A stretch of 64,000 nt of DNA from Gelatoporia subvermispora B (GCA_000320605.2 KB445796.1:1921191-1985190); one strand, 5' to 3'; counted from the stretch's first letter, positions 33,618 to 47,852 are shown. The notes: generated from the letters alone by a model not told the origin. Numbers and translations: made by a program.

Positions 33618-35010
33618 TCATAGTCGATAACACGTCGTGAGCGCGCCGTTGTTGAGTCTAGCCTCGCCGATGAGAAGATGTAAATTGGAAAGCCTGGGGC
33701 ATAGTAGCAGCTCGGCGTGGTTGTTACTGATGAAAGGTTCTAGAGTGCGCGCACTGTCTTCGACGTATAACACAAGCGTATCCAAAGCTGTCATAGAGCT
33801 AAAGATTTGTGCAGCGAGATTTAGTTCAAACTCGTCAATTGACTCCACCCAGAGCTCGCGGATCCGATGAAGGGGGAAGTTGTTGAGAATGTTTAGATGC
33901 CAGACGTCACTGGGTATGCTGCTAGACGTGGTGAACGGGCTCCACAATGACAGCTTGTCAAAGTCTGGGTCAATGTGCGATGATGGTACGATGAGATGAT
34001 CATGATGTGATTCTAGAGAGATCGCCGCTGCGGGACCCACTGAAATTTGGGATAGGATGGCCTCGGCCTCAAGCTCTTGGGGAAATGCTTTGATGACCAG
34101 GGTGCGCAAACATGCTAGATGTATCTTGCGTGAAGAATTTAGGTAGAGTGGTTGCTGGACACTGCCTCGGACAATCACAAGATCCTCAAACCTAGGAGAG
34201 GAGGCAAGACATGGGAGGAAGTCGTCCAAGGAGATTGTTGTGTCGAACAACGAAAGGCGCAGGAGTGATGGGAGTGTGTTTCGTGGAATATAAGATTGCT
34301 GAAGGCTCAACTGCCGCAACCGAGGAGTGTGGTCCTGGAAGATAGTTCCCTGCTCCCGCCACCTGCTCAACGTTAGAACTTCGAGGTCAGGTGCACTCTC
34401 GGGGCCAAGTGCACTGCTACCGAACCGGCTACAACAGATGTTGATCTCTCGTATCGGGCGTCCACTGCGCAGGATTTTTAGGAAATGCTTCCAACTGTCG
34501 ACATCCTCAGGCACATAGACGTTTAATGGTATGCCTCGGGAACGCTGCAGATACAAATCTGGTGTTTGCGAGCATGTAATGCTACTCCATAAGCGACAGT
34601 AGGCTTTGGCAATATTGTACCAACACAATGCTCTGGACGCAACGGGGATCCACCACAGACGTTGGCCAAATACGTGGTAAATCTGCCACACTATATAGGA
34701 CAAGATAGAAGATATCGCCCAAGATCTCCAGTGGAAGCCGATTGATTGCGCATTGTGAGTTTGTCACGCCACGGACGTTCACCAGGGTCTTCAACAGCGC
34801 ATTGTCGAGTGCACGAAGCTGGCCGAGTACTGGTAAGACAAAAATCTAGGACGTGACAACAATACGGACCACATCTGGTCTGCAAGTTTAATGAGCGATG
34901 ACCATAATGCCTCTTCCCGCTACGTACTGGAGGTGGACTACATGTGGCTCTACGTGGCGCAATGATATGAGTAGCTGGTTGATTTGGCATGTGAGGTCGT
35001 CTGCTTGCAT
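33618..35010 (-). pseudogene. F-box family A copy 3, frameshifted and truncated
   Basis: Exon 1 (35010-34928) codes MQADDLTCQINQLLISLRHV, the 10-nt microexon is at 34879-34870 (P-D-V), and exon 3 starts at 34818 with LRALDNALLKTLVNVRG and the F-box INRLPLEILGDIFYLV. The frame then runs into a stop at 34582. Compared with copies 1 and 2, about 14 nt net are missing near 34640-34665. Beyond that, a long open frame down to 33618 continues the LRR-like region (YLQRSRGIPLNV, LPSLLRLSLFDTTISLDDFL). The C-terminus ends early (LNNGALTTCYRL), lacking about 65 residues present in the intact copies. It is best read as a decaying paralogue; a short F-box-only product cannot be excluded. Confidence 0.82.
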
Positions 35011-36048
35011 GTTGATGAGGAGCGGGACGACGGTGGTTGATGTTCCCGGTTGTGCGAGGTACAATAGTAAAGTTTAGATCAGTACAATGAGAGCCCTATT
35101 GTTAGTTGAATAGGAGCTCTGATTGGATGGACGTGCATTTTGCGCGTAGATGTGTCAAATGAACGTCGTGCACCACGATGCTGAGGATGGTCGCTAAACG
35201 ACAGAGATAGTCGCCCACGAGACGAGTCTTTCACACTGAGCGCCGTATATGTTGCTCTATACAAGGGCGAAAGAAATATCTTGCAAGGCAGCACGCGAAG
35301 CTATCAATACCAGTCACGATGCGAAGACGTATATTTCACGCCCGACGACATTGTGGGCAGGTAGCATGACGGGAGACACCAATCTCGTGCAGAGATGTCT
35401 CATGTTAGTACACTTATTTGGTCGAAAAAGATTGGGTGGATGCGATATTACTGCACAGCTATCTACGTGCTTTTCTTGACTTCAAGCTCTTACACACTAA
35501 CTCCGAGGCCGATGTATTCGAGTGAGGCCGTCCAAGCAATCACGGCCAATCAGGCATTAATATGAGACCTGGCTGGCTATATCAAGGGTGTGTCTGCTCC
35601 TGAGTGCCCGCGCAGAGCTCTCACATACTTATGTCAAGGCATTAAGAGCTATAGGACAGTAAGCAGGAAGGATGCGACGATATTGGAACTATCAGAGACA
35701 CGTTCCAGTGTTCTGGATGTACCAATCACCAAACGTTGTGCAGCTGCGTTCGTGAGGGTAGTCATATTGAGAGATTTCGTGACAACCAATACAGAGCACC
35801 CAGAAAGATAAACAAGGCAAGGCTGTAGGGAAACAGCACTGAGAGGGGAGCCATTTTATGAGTCTCAGTACACTACAGTCTTGAACTGAGGATGTGTTGC
35901 GTGGTTAGCGCGCGAGAGGCTGGACGGTCGGAGAGGGCCGGGGCAAGCCGGAGCGTCCGGCATCCGGCCGGTCCAACGATCGTGCGGGGATTGGGCATCC
36001 GCTCATCGTCACCGACGCTGACCAGCTCTGTCCCTACTCCTCACCGCT
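35011..36048. other. Intergenic region
   Basis: About 1.0 kb without a supportable gene. The last 150 nt (from about 35900) become GC-rich and pyrimidine-rich and probably hold the promoter of the complex I gene. Confidence 0.5.
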
Positions 36049-37134
<1,086 letters not shown>

Positions 37135-37667
37135 CACAGCCACTGTAGGGAACGCTGAGATGTGCACCGATCCCTAGTCTTAGACACTCGTTCTTGCTCT
37201 TGTCTGTAGATAGATACGACAGTGCAAATGTCCGCAATTTTCTGGCGGTTCGAGGACTAGTATGATGTGCGCGAAATTTATCGAGGCTGAGTCTATGAAA
37301 GTCGAGTGCGGGGAGGTAAGGGGCTGGGGTACGGCAACGGCCGGAGTGGTAGGCGGAGGTTGATGCAAGCGGTCTCGGATGGCCTAAGACCGGCTTGCAC
37401 CCTGCCTCGTTCGTCTCTTCGCCCAGGCGATTTTTGACCTGGGTACCCGTCGACGTCCCCTCACATCTCTTCCCAAAGCTCGACGACAAGTCAGCTGCCC
37501 ATTCTCTTCCCTATTTTCATCACACAACCCGCACTGCAGACGTAATTCTCATCCTGTCGGTCTCTCCGTGAGTCCGTCTCACAGCGCTCGCGCTCCGACA
37601 TTCTCTGTTCCATACTTTCCAACTTCCAACGACATTCGACCACCACCTCCCAGTGGCACACGCCGTG
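37135..37667. other. Intergenic region / promoter of next gene
   Basis: About 530 nt. The first half is the 3' flank of the complex I gene; the second half is pyrimidine-rich (CTTCCC, CTCTCC) and probably the promoter and leader of the following gene. No gene seen. Confidence 0.5.
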
Positions 37668-40600
37668 ATGGCCGCCGCATTACAGCAGCTCCCGACTCCC
37701 GACTCCGGCCCTGCGCTCAACGAGCTTGCGTTCGGTCTGATCTCCCCGCACGCTCCGTCAGCCGACTACCCGCAACGCTTCAACCTTACAGAGTTTGACC
37801 TCAAAGACAACCGTTATCCATCACTCACATCTTCTGCACGGCCCCTTTCATCTAGCAGCAAACAAACTCGCCCATCTGTTGAACGAGGCGCGGATCAGGA
37901 CACTGCACTACCGTCACGGGCCAGCTGGGACAATCAACCCCTACCCGGTGCTGAGGCCTCCCATGGCCCGGCTTGCGAGAAAGTCGTGGAGGAACCATTG
38001 CAGGAGGGTCCTTCAGAGCAGCAGGCGTCGCAGGCGCAGGCCACGCGCCAGCAACCGCAGCTGCAACCAGAGGGCACACCACTTCAACCCCCTGTAAGCC
38101 CCTCTCGTCCGCCAGAGCGGCCCAGCGTCGACGACCAGTTTGAGCGCCGCCCATCTAACAGCGAGTACCAGCTCCCGAACGGCGCTGCCGATCCCGAGGG
38201 ACAGCAGGACATGGGTCAGCGCTTGTCTGGCCTCAGGCAGTCCCGGGATCAATTAGGATCTTTGGTTCCTTCAACACCTCGTCATCCTTCGTTACCTGCT
38301 GCAGGAGTCGGCGCAGGCTCTGGAAACACTGCTTCGCCTATCATCCCCCTCTCGGCAGGGCCTTCTTTCAACCCGGCCACTATGCAAATCCCTATTTCTC
38401 CGAAGCCCCGTGCTTATGCACAACACCCAACCTATATCACGCCTTCGCCAGTCATGAACCCCGTTAATCCCGTCTACGCACCGCCGCAGGTCCCCAAGGA
38501 AGAGGTCTGCGTCGAATGTGCGATGCGAGACCAGGACATGGCAGACGTCGATGTTACGAGCCCAGGAGTGTGGGAGCGGGATAGCGATGTATTGTACGAG
38601 GAGCTTCTCTGCCGGGAAGAGGAAGAGGAGGCCTTGAGCATACCGCCGTCTGACCCATCGCGTCCTCGGGCAAAAGGCGGCAAGTTGACGGAGGAGAATA
38701 TACGCTTATGGCTTAGCATGGTGAGTACTAACACCGATCAAGGCGGCTGCAGTGGAAGTTCTTACCGTCTACTGGCGCATAGAACCCGAAGGAACCATCG
38801 TCTCGTTTGCAGACGCTGGATAACTATGTGCGGTCGCAACGCACGCTGCTCGAGGCGGAGGCGCTCGCACATGCACGGGCCGTGCGCGAAGCGCGCCAGC
38901 TCGACGATCGCATGCGCGACGCTTACTCGCAGCTGCGGCAGTCGGCCTACGAGCTGGGCAGCAGTGCCCAGCCAGACGACAGCGGCGCTGTGCGGATCAA
39001 GTCCCCGCGTTCTGCTTCCATGCCTTCTGCTGTCATCACTGCTCAGGCCAGCCACACGCGTGAAGTGACCCTTCTGGAGAACGGGATGATCGTGGAACAC
39101 GTAGATGTGCGCAAAGAGGAGAAGGAACAGCGCGAGCGGCGGCGCCGGGAAGAGAAGCGCGAGCGGAGCCGGGCCAGGAAGTCCTCGCGCAGCTCGCGGC
39201 GGTCGATGGCAGATCGACGGTCAATGGCCGACATCGCGTCGGTGTACTCGATGCCTGTGCAGAGCACCATGATTCAGCAGACAGACAGTGGTTTCTTCTC
39301 TGGCATCAGGGGAGAAGACTCGCGATACTCGCAGTCATTCTCACCGCGCCCGAGCAGTGTACTTACTACTGGCGCGGATCGGCCACACACCCTGCGAGCA
39401 TACTCACAGGCATCATTCTCTGACCTTCAAAGCATCGGTTCGACGTCTTCGCCGAGGCGATCGCGCTTCTTCGGGTTCAGGAATTTGAGTTCAGGATGGC
39501 GAAGTCGTGATAGTCTTGCTCAGTCGGGAAGTATGGTGGACATGCAGTGCGTTTCTCGTGTTGACTAAATTTGTTGATTTGGACTCATTGATTTTGCTCA
39601 GCGTCGCTCTGCAGCGTGAACAGCAGTACTTCCAGACACATTCTCCCATTGACCTGGCGAGCAGCACCACGCCGACACTGCGGCTTGCAGAGGAATGGCA
39701 AAGGGCACAGTCTCCAGAACTTGTAGACACTGTCGTCCCATCCCAGACTCCAAAGAAGAAGAAGGGTTTCAAGAAGATCTGGAAGCTTGTCACTGGTTCC
39801 TCAAAATCTGCGCCTCGTCCAGACAGTCTCAGCAAATCTAAGTCACTCGATAGGATGGAAGACGACATGCCGCTTGCACCACCACCTCCGCTGTCCTACC
39901 TAGTAGATCGAGAGCGGGGTGCCAGGCGACATGTCTCAACTCCTTCGTTACCTTCGTCAACCTCGCCCAACGCCCAATTGTCACCCTTCCCTGGATCTCC
40001 ACCCACCGCGCCTTCAAGTCTTGCACCATCTCCAACATCTTCAAGGCAGCAGCAAGCAGAAGGCAGTGATGGTCGTAAGGATAGCGGTCAACATGATACT
40101 GATCAAGACCATGCACGCATAGCGTCGGGTGACGTTAGCTTGGGGGACCCAGACACACTTCGCGGTCGACCGACACCAGATTCTACCAGGACTCTTTCGA
40201 GCCTATCCGGACCCATGACACCTACAGGCTTGCAGCCAAACCGGCCACAGTCTGCCCACCTGCGACGTGACAAATCTCTTCCGCCACTTCCGAAGGAGTC
40301 ATCCGTCGAGTTCCCTCAGCATATGGTGGAAGTGCGCCCTCAGACGATGTACACGTACGATCCCATGCACGCACCTTCGTCGCCAGATTCGCCTCTGAGC
40401 CCGCTCGCTCCGCCCCAGGCACCGTTCCGCTCGAACGGTGCACGCAGACAATCCACTGGCGGCCTGGCGTCCCTTCCCCAGCTCGCGATGCAGAGCATGC
40501 CTGGTATGGGTGCATACGCTCGAAGCAGGAATACACCTGTTTTCCTGTCAGAGGGGACGTATGGTGAGTTCGGTGCCTCGCGTGCATCCTTGGGTCCATG

Positions 40601-40955
40601 GCCGAATTCACACTCGCCGCACCCCTCGCTTCCGGCCTCCCACAAGCCCAAGCAACGGCGGAGCAAGTTTGGCCTTGCATCACTGTTCGGCAAGAAGTCA
40701 TCCCCGCTCGACGTCAGTATGAGTGCTACCCCCGAGCCCACAGAGTACTCCTTGTACAGGACATCCGCGTCGGACCCGAGGTGCGACGACGCGGCGACGA
40801 ATGGGTACAGTGGCCCTGGTTCTGCGCATAGCAGCAGCGCTCCGCGCATGTCCGTAATCTCTCGCAAGAACATTGCGGAGCTCGTCGAACAGGATCCTGA
40901 ATTTGTCGCGTATCGCTACCCGTCGAGCGACAACCGCTTTGATCTGCTACGGTAA
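37668..40955 (+). CDS. Large low-complexity protein with conserved Cys motif
   Basis: Exons 37668-38720, 38783-39546 and 39602-40955 give 1056 aa from the first ATG (MAAALQQLPTPDSGPAL). Most of the chain is disordered, rich in Ser, Pro and Gln. Ordered-looking parts are VCVECAMRDQDMADVDV at about residue 280, followed by an acidic YEELLCREEEEE stretch; a probable helix after the first intron (LQTLDNYVRSQRTLLEAEAL and on); and a highly charged coiled coil (RKEEKEQRERRRREEKRERS). Other features are basic patches (KKKKGFKKIWKLV, SKFGLASLFGKK) that could bind membranes or nucleic acid, and a C-terminal SRKNIAELVEQDPEFVAYRYP motif. I do not recognise a named family. The pattern suggests a scaffold or regulatory protein with many potential phosphorylation sites. 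Confidence 0.8.
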
Positions 40956-41429
40956 ACCTAGTGTCTGCTCTGTACATAATCGGTGTGTCGGCCTCGGAGG
41001 TCGGTACACTCATTCTCCATCTTTTTTTACTCTGCAGCTATCTCGTTTTCACGCACATTCTTTTTTGGGGTACTTTGCATTGCATCCATGTCGCTCATCA
41101 TCCCCTCCCACTTGCTCATACCTCGGACTCCTACTCGTGCTACCTCTATGCCCTGACCTCGCCTTGCAATGGACGGTATTTCCTAGCCACTATGTAATGC
41201 CCGTCTTCATGCTCCCAGCGAGCGGTGTATGTATGGATTATTTGCTCTGATCTCAGGTCAATGTCCGAGTCGGAGCGCACGCGTGTGCACGTGAGGATCG
41301 TCGATCCTGTCAAGACGACATGCATTCTCGGCGACCCTGCTCGCCGTGCTTGGCGTTTCTCCTTTGGTCCGGCCTTCCCTGCTCACCCAACCGCTCGGTT
41401 GTAACATTCACGTTAGCCTATATATAACG
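40956..41429. other. Intergenic region
   Basis: About 470 nt between co-oriented genes. A strong TATA-like tract TATATATAA lies at about 41420-41428, immediately before the proposed Mnd1 start codon at 41430. Nothing else recognised. Confidence 0.5.
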
Positions 41430-42567
41430 ATGGTCTTTCTTTCGTTCCCGGTGTTTCGAGGGTATTGACCATACGCTCTGCCTAGGCTCCTCGTGGACTA
41501 TCCGCCGAAGAGAAACGCGTAAAGCTATTGGAGATCTTTCACGAATCTGTAAGCGTGACAACTTGCAACTATATCTTGTGGGAATACATCTGAACCCTCC
41601 CCCAGAAAGATTTCTACCAGGTACGAAAAGATGGATCGTACAATTGTGGAGTGCTCAAATTCCAGTATCGTCCAGCTGAAAGAGCTCGAGAAGCTGGGCC
41701 CCAAACTGAAAGGAATTGGTGCGCATATAGTCTGATGTGGCGCTTCCGAATACTCACCCTAACATGACTACGCCCTGCTGCCACTAGTATCTCAGTCTGT
41801 CAAAGAGGTCCTGCAATCTCTCGTAGACGATGGCCTCGTCCAAGCCGACAAAATCGGCTCATCGAACTGTACGTGACAACGATATAGGAAATGATACATT
41901 GCGGCTGATGCGCATATATGCAGTCTTTTGGAGCTTTCCGTCACAGAGAGGAGCGATGGTATCCAAGCGCTGCTAAAAGCTTCCGTTGTGGAGTTGCGAT
42001 ATATTGATGCAGGCATTGCCCGTCCACAGACGCAAAACAGGCTGGATGCTGTGAAGGAAAGCCAAGCGACGTATCATTCACAGCTGCGTGATCTTCGCTC
42101 CGCGATTGAGACGGAGAAGGCCGCGAGGCCTGAAAGTGTTTGTCCTTGTACCATATCTGCCGCTGCACCCTCACGAACTGACTATATGCTACCCATTACT
42201 CCTTGGTAGAGCGAACGGAACGCAGCATTGGCAAATCTCTCATCCTCGAAAGCCAAGCTTACGGAGCTTGAGACCGAACTCTCTGCGTATGGCGCATGCG
42301 ATCCTGTCAAGGTAGAAGAGAAGAAACGCGCCGTTATTCTTGCACGAGAGGCTGCTGTGCGCTGGACTGGTACGCCTAGTCTCGATACATCTGTGCCGTT
42401 GGCAGATTCCTGTTCGCGTCATATCCTGGTGGCGCTTGCGCTGACGTGAAAATGATGCAGACAATTATCTGCTGTTGTTCTCGTATTTCGTTCGCCAAAC
42501 TTGCGTTGATCCTGCGGAGATAAAGAAATTCCTTGGGGTTGATGAAGAGTACGAGGAGATCTGTTAA
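41430..42567 (+). CDS. mnd1: Meiotic recombination protein Mnd1
   Basis: Nine exons give 204 aa: 41430-41432 (start codon only), 41486-41548, 41606-41620, 41676-41718, 41788-41868, 41924-41958, 42030-42137, 42210-42369, 42461-42567. Mnd1 pairs with Hop2 and stimulates Dmc1/Rad51 strand exchange during meiosis. The winged-helix N-terminus is clear: LSAEEKRVKLLEIF, LKELEKLGPKLKGIVSQ, SVKEVLQSLVDDGLVQ, KIGSSNFFWSFPSQ. A coiled coil follows, then the conserved C-terminus RWTDNYLLLFSYFV and FLGVDEEYEEI. Length matches family members (about 205-220 aa). The start rests on an exon that is just ATG, giving MAPRGLSAEEKR. The TATA-like tract immediately upstream makes this start somewhat uncertain, but no other ATG fits. 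Exon 3 is 15 nt. Confidence 0.93.
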
Positions 42568-43764
42568 ATGTCTTGTTGTCTATTGTCATGTCGTTTCGTT
42601 GAGTGCGATGTCGCACACACATGTCGAACTGTCTCTCGTGTATATGCATATGTTGAGAATGACATTTCACAATTCTCTATCCAATCCACGGAGGGATATG
42701 GCACAGCCGCTTCGAATCGACAGATAAGATGGCATCGCACATCTCTGTTCCCGGTATGAGACATCTATGTATGACGTGCCCTTCGTAGACACATCCGCGA
42801 CGCTCGTTACTAAGCGACATAATGAAACAGTATGGCGTCGAGGCGGAGCGGAGCATGCTCAAACAACCCTACCGCTTGCATTACCGGCGGTCGATACGGG
42901 GTACACACCAACGTTGCGCGTCGGAGCAAAGTCCTCGAACGATAGGCCTAGATTGAGTAGATCTCGATATCAGGAACAGGTTACATCTCGGGCGGCCGGG
43001 GTGTACTGCTGCGTACGCAGGAGTGCATGGCTCATCTTGTAGCGCTGTGGACTACCCGGATATGCCCGCAGCAATGGGCACCAGATTGTCATGCATTGCG
43101 ACGGCCTTTGAGCAGTCCCCCATCAGCATCTCGGGGGAATCCTTCGGGGATAACGGCATGGGGTCAATCAGTCGATTTGATGCTGGTTGGTGAGGTCGTC
43201 GCCGGGGCCGCCACGCCGAGTCATGGCGTTGACTTTATTGTCTGTCATCGGTGTGTTTGTCCTCGAAAAGACATGACCGAGAGGAGGTCCGACGGACGTG
43301 AATGATACTGTAGCCTGTTGGGCGCGAGCGGAGGCAGGGGCGCGAGCTGCGGGGTCAAACACATGCGACGCCATGCGACGCCCGGAGAGGGGGGAAAACG
43401 ATTTGGGCGATTGGCGGGGGACGCGATCGGTGCGCAAGAGAGCGGAAGCATTTCCGGCAGGTCGGCAGGGGCCATCGCGGTCATGTGATGTTGTTGATGC
43501 AGATTCACACGGGGTGGGTGAGAGCAGACGCGTGAGCGGACCCTCAGTGTCAAATACCTACACATACACCGCATGTTCCCACTCGTACGTATAATTTTTC
43601 GCCCCCATCTCTTATACCACCATCCCCGTTAACGACGCTCCCAACGGCGGCCAGCAAGCCCTCCATCGCGCGGCTCGACGCGCAAGGACCATCCTCACGA
43701 CCCCATAGACATCAACACTGCATCTACTCAGAGCTACCCGACTATCTCTTGTCTACATCCTCTT
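42568..43764. other. Intergenic region / Wee1-like gene promoter
   Basis: About 1.2 kb without a supportable gene. The last 200 nt are pyrimidine-rich and AT-richer (TATAATTTTTCG near 43590), fitting a promoter and leader for the kinase that follows. Confidence 0.5.
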
Positions 43765-46700
43765 ATGCTTGCTTCTACGCCAAATACCGGATACTACAGG
43801 GCATCAAAACACAACATGTCTTCGTCTTTCCATTCTTCAACACCACTCACGACCCCGCCCCGCTTCACCTCTGCGTCTCTCCCTTACGACTCTCCCATGC
43901 TCACTCCCTCGCCCCTCAAGCGCGCGTCCCTGATACTGGAGGATCCGATGGACATGGACGACGTATTTCAATCTCCTGCCAGTCACACCGGCGCACACCC
44001 CCATTCCCCACGGATCCTGAGATCGAGGCGCAGCCAAACGGTATTCATGGACACTGATGGCGACGATGACGATGCCGTCTTCCTTGCGCCGTCCTCATCG
44101 TCATCGTTCTCGCAGAGCAGCTTTGCGGAGCCTCTCTCTCCAGTACGGCTACGAACTCCGCTCCGGACTCCCCTCAAGGAGGCGAACCAGATCTTTGGCA
44201 GTCCCGAGCGTCCTGTGCTGTCTTCTAAGACGCTCAACATCCAAGCCGCGACCCCAGCGCCTGCGATAGGGACGAAGCGCAAGCCAGCACCTATTTTCAC
44301 CACCCCATTCACCACTCCCCTCCGCAAGTCCTTGCTTACCCCTCTAAGCGTCGCCTCGTCTCAACGAGACGGAGGATTGGATGCCACTGGGCTCGATCGT
44401 CTTGCCCCCCTGCCTGCGCCACGATTCCCTCGGACACCACAGACGAAGACGGAGACCGAAATTCACTTGAAGAAACAGGAGGATTCTATCTCCAAGTTGA
44501 GCTTGAAGGACTCAGATCAGTCGGGCATGGAGAGCGGGTATGATTCGGGCTTAGAGATTAGGGAGGCAGGGGAAAGCAGGAGGCTGCTTATGGTGGACTG
44601 CGGTGAACTGGCGCTTAGCGCCGGCCATGGAAGGAAGAAGACCAAGGCGAGTCGTAGACCACCTGGATTGGATATCTACACCAGAAATGGCCCAGCGAAG
44701 GAAGACGAGGTTGTCGCCGCCGTCTCCCCCGGCGGACATATCACTAAGCGCCGGGCGCGCTCCCGACCGCTATCTGCGGAACTGCTCGAGTCAAGACGGA
44801 ACACGCCTAATATGCGTGACAATAAGGTTAGTGGCTCAAGCTGTGGCCAGTTCCATGTGCTGACGCATATGCAGCCACAAGTAACCGTGCCCAAGTCCGC
44901 TAGCTCCATCGTTTTTCCTTCCGCTTCCATGATGCGTGCACGACGTAGTTCCTCGTCAAGTACCTCTTCCGAGACTGGATCCCCTCGCAGACGCAACCGT
45001 ATGGCGCCCCGAACTCGGACAGACTCAACCTCGCACGCTCAGGCACGAGCGCCTCTCAATAGGTTCACAAGCCAAAGCTCCGCTTCATTGTTCTTTGGCC
45101 CGAGCATCAATGGCAGTAGCGCCTCAAGTAAAGTGCATACACCAGCGAAGGGCACTCCTAATAGTTTCGTACAAGATTGCCTGCACCTCGAAGCAACACC
45201 AGAGTTCACTGCACGACCAACGTCGTTCAACAACCGCCACAGCATTGCTGGTGCCACACCGGGTCCGTCCCATGGCCCTGCCTGGATGTGGGCGCGTCGA
45301 GCCACTCCATCACCAGTTTCGTCGCCCTCTCGCAAGCGGATGGAGCACAGTGACTCTGAGGATTCTGAAACCGAGTTCTTCCTCCGGGGCTCATCTGATC
45401 CAGCGCTGGTCTTCAGCCTTCCCGTAGACACACCCAGCCCCAAGAAGAAGCAACGTCGCAACGGACCATCCCCTGTCGACACGCCTCAGCTACTCCAGCG
45501 CAAGTTCAGACCTCGTGATTCCGGAGTAGTGCTTGATGAGAGCGATGACGATGGTATGCGGCTGGGCGCAAGTCTGAGCGTGGACGACGTGTTCATGTCG
45601 ACGATGCCACGTGCATCGACGTCCGTAAGCACAGTCGGTTCGGAGGGTGATGAGCATGCGCTCATCACACCAGGCTTTGCACCGGGACCTACCTCTGGGT
45701 GGCCAGTTGCGCACGTGCCAGGAGATGAGGAGTTCAGTAGTGAGGGCTTCGAGGACAAGCTCGTGGATGGCGCTGGCATGCATGTCGACCCGAACGAATG
45801 CGCGATGGAGGTATTCATCGCGCGTATCCTCTTCGCTGGCGCGAGCAAAGCCGTACGGGAGGGATCGCGCCGCCCGCCGGGGACGCCGGTCAAGAGAGTC
45901 AAGACGGCACACCTTATTGGTGGGCAGCGGCCATGGCAGAGCGCGATCGCGTCCAAGATCGGGTTCACAGACTGGGAGGACGAGCCAGAGGTTGCTAAAG
46001 CTGGCGCGCAGAAGACGAAGGCGCGCGGCAAGCCACGTAAGAGCCTACCCGCGGCGTTCCCGAGCCTGGGTAAGGAGAACCGAGTGATGGCTTCAGCGAG
46101 GAAGGGGTTGGGTTCACTGGCAGTCGATACGAATGTGGACACCGACGTAGCGGAGGAGGATAGCCCAAGTCTGAGGAGAGAGGGCAAGTATGATGGGCTG
46201 GGACTGGGCAGGCCGAGCTTTGTGCGTCCAAGCGCGGATGGCAAGAGTGCACGGCCACACAACTGGTTGATGCGCCGGAGCAGTAGTGGCGCATTCTCCA
46301 GTGGCAGTGAGACGTGTTCGTCAATCAACGCGACTCCGACCAAGGCCACGCCGAAAGGTCAGTAGTGCCGCGCATATACCCTACATTGAGCTTATGCTGA
46401 CAACATGTCTAGGGGATTGGCGAATGCCGCCACCTCGTGTACCGACGGCAGGATCCCCTTTGAAAGGCCACGTATTCGTTTCGACCGCTCAGGCCACATC
46501 TACGTCCTCTTCGACTACCTCTACAGTCATAAACTCGCCCAGTGTCTCCGCTGCGACGCGGCACCTACTCGCAAGGGAACCGAGCTTTGGAGAGCCCACT
46601 CCGATCCGTGCACCCACCCTCCTGCTCGATCCGATGCTGAATAGGCCGCATACACATGCACATCCAGCACGCACTTCCCATTTCGCGCTCCGCGCAACAC

Positions 46701-47852
46701 CGCCATCGGAGGAAGAGCAGCCGGGGCGGTTTGAGCGCGAGTTTGAGGAAGTCGACGAGCTTGGGAGCGGCGAGTTTGGGAAGGTCATCAAAGTGCAATA
46801 TCAGGAGGGCGTGCGCCGGCCACCTGGTGCAGATGCGGACGTGTACGCCGTCAAGAAGTCGAAGCGGTTCGAAGGTGTCAAGCACCGGTAAGTTTAGTGT
46901 CGCCGTCATCAGCGTGTGTGAATCTGATTTATTGCCCCTGATTTAGCCTGCGCCTGCGAGAAGAAGTCGATATCCTACGCTTGCTGTCTGCGAAGCAAGG
47001 GCATCCGAACATTCTAGCATATGTCGACAGTTGGGAAGAGGATGAGACACTGTTCATCCAGACTGAGCTGTGTGAACTTGGCAATCTCGCTGAATTCCTA
47101 TCCGTGTTCGGACGCGCTTTCCCTCGCCTGGACGAAGGTCGTGTGTGGAAGATTTTTGCGGAGCTCAGCGCAGTATGTCGTTCTCCCGCTGATTTTACAT
47201 CATCCTGTTGACATCTGTCCAGGGCGTACGATTCATACACGATGCCTCTGTGCTGCATCTCGACTTGAAGCCCGCCAATATCTTCATCACCCGTGAGGGT
47301 CGGCTCAAGATCGGTGACTTTGGTATGGCATCAGTGTGGCCACGACCGGCGCCGACCGGCGACACCCATAGCACCGGGTTCGAGCGCGAGGGAGACAAGT
47401 TGTACCTCGCGCCGGAGGTGCTGCAGGGCCGGTACGGCAAGGCTGCAGACGTCTTCAGCCTAGGCATGACTATGCTCGAAGTTGCGTCGAACATCGTCGT
47501 CCCAGACCAGTACGTGTCCGCTTATGTCACATCCCACATCAGAGTCTAATTGGCGTTTATTTGCAGGGGTGAAGCATGGCACAAACTCCGGCGGGAGGAC
47601 TTCAGCCAGGTCCCTTGGGAGGCGAGTGCGGATTTACGCGAGCTCATCAAGAGCATGATGCGCATGGAGCCCGCACTGCGCGTCGACATTCGGCTTGCAT
47701 ACACGCATCCCGCCATCTCGCGGGCGCGTGGCGCGATGGACCGCTTGCGCGCAGCAGGCGCGGGGTTCGCCGCGTCTCCGCTCGGGCCTGTCCCCGAAGG
47801 CTTCGTTGAGGACCTCCTGGGCTGGCCGCGGCGCTCAGGCGAGGGGGCATAG
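43765..47852 (+). CDS. Wee1-family c cell-cycle inhibitory kinase
   Basis: Exons 43765-44826, 44875-46357, 46413-46887, 46947-47172, 47223-47509 and 47567-47852 give 1272 aa. Wee1/Swe1/Mik1 kinases phosphorylate the inhibitory tyrosine of Cdk1 and delay mitosis. About 950 N-terminal residues are disordered, rich in Ser/Thr-Pro sites (TPLRTPLK, TTPFTTPLRKS), with a KEN-box-like GKENR. The kinase domain has EVDELGSGEFGKVIKV, AVKKSKR, the catalytic loop VLHLDLKPANIFI, IGDFGMA, and the family hallmarks EGDKLYLAPEVL and VVPDQGEAWHKLR. Length compares with other fungal Wee1 proteins that have long leaders. The first intron (48 nt, a multiple of three) contains no stop. An in-frame ATG at 43816 (MSSSFHSSTPLT) is an alternative start. 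Confidence 0.95.

Noticed and set aside
45486..46349. Long minus-strand frame opposite the Wee1-like gene
   Set aside because: It mirrors the Ser/Pro-rich coding strand of a secure gene; its Ser/Leu-rich translation has no family features.
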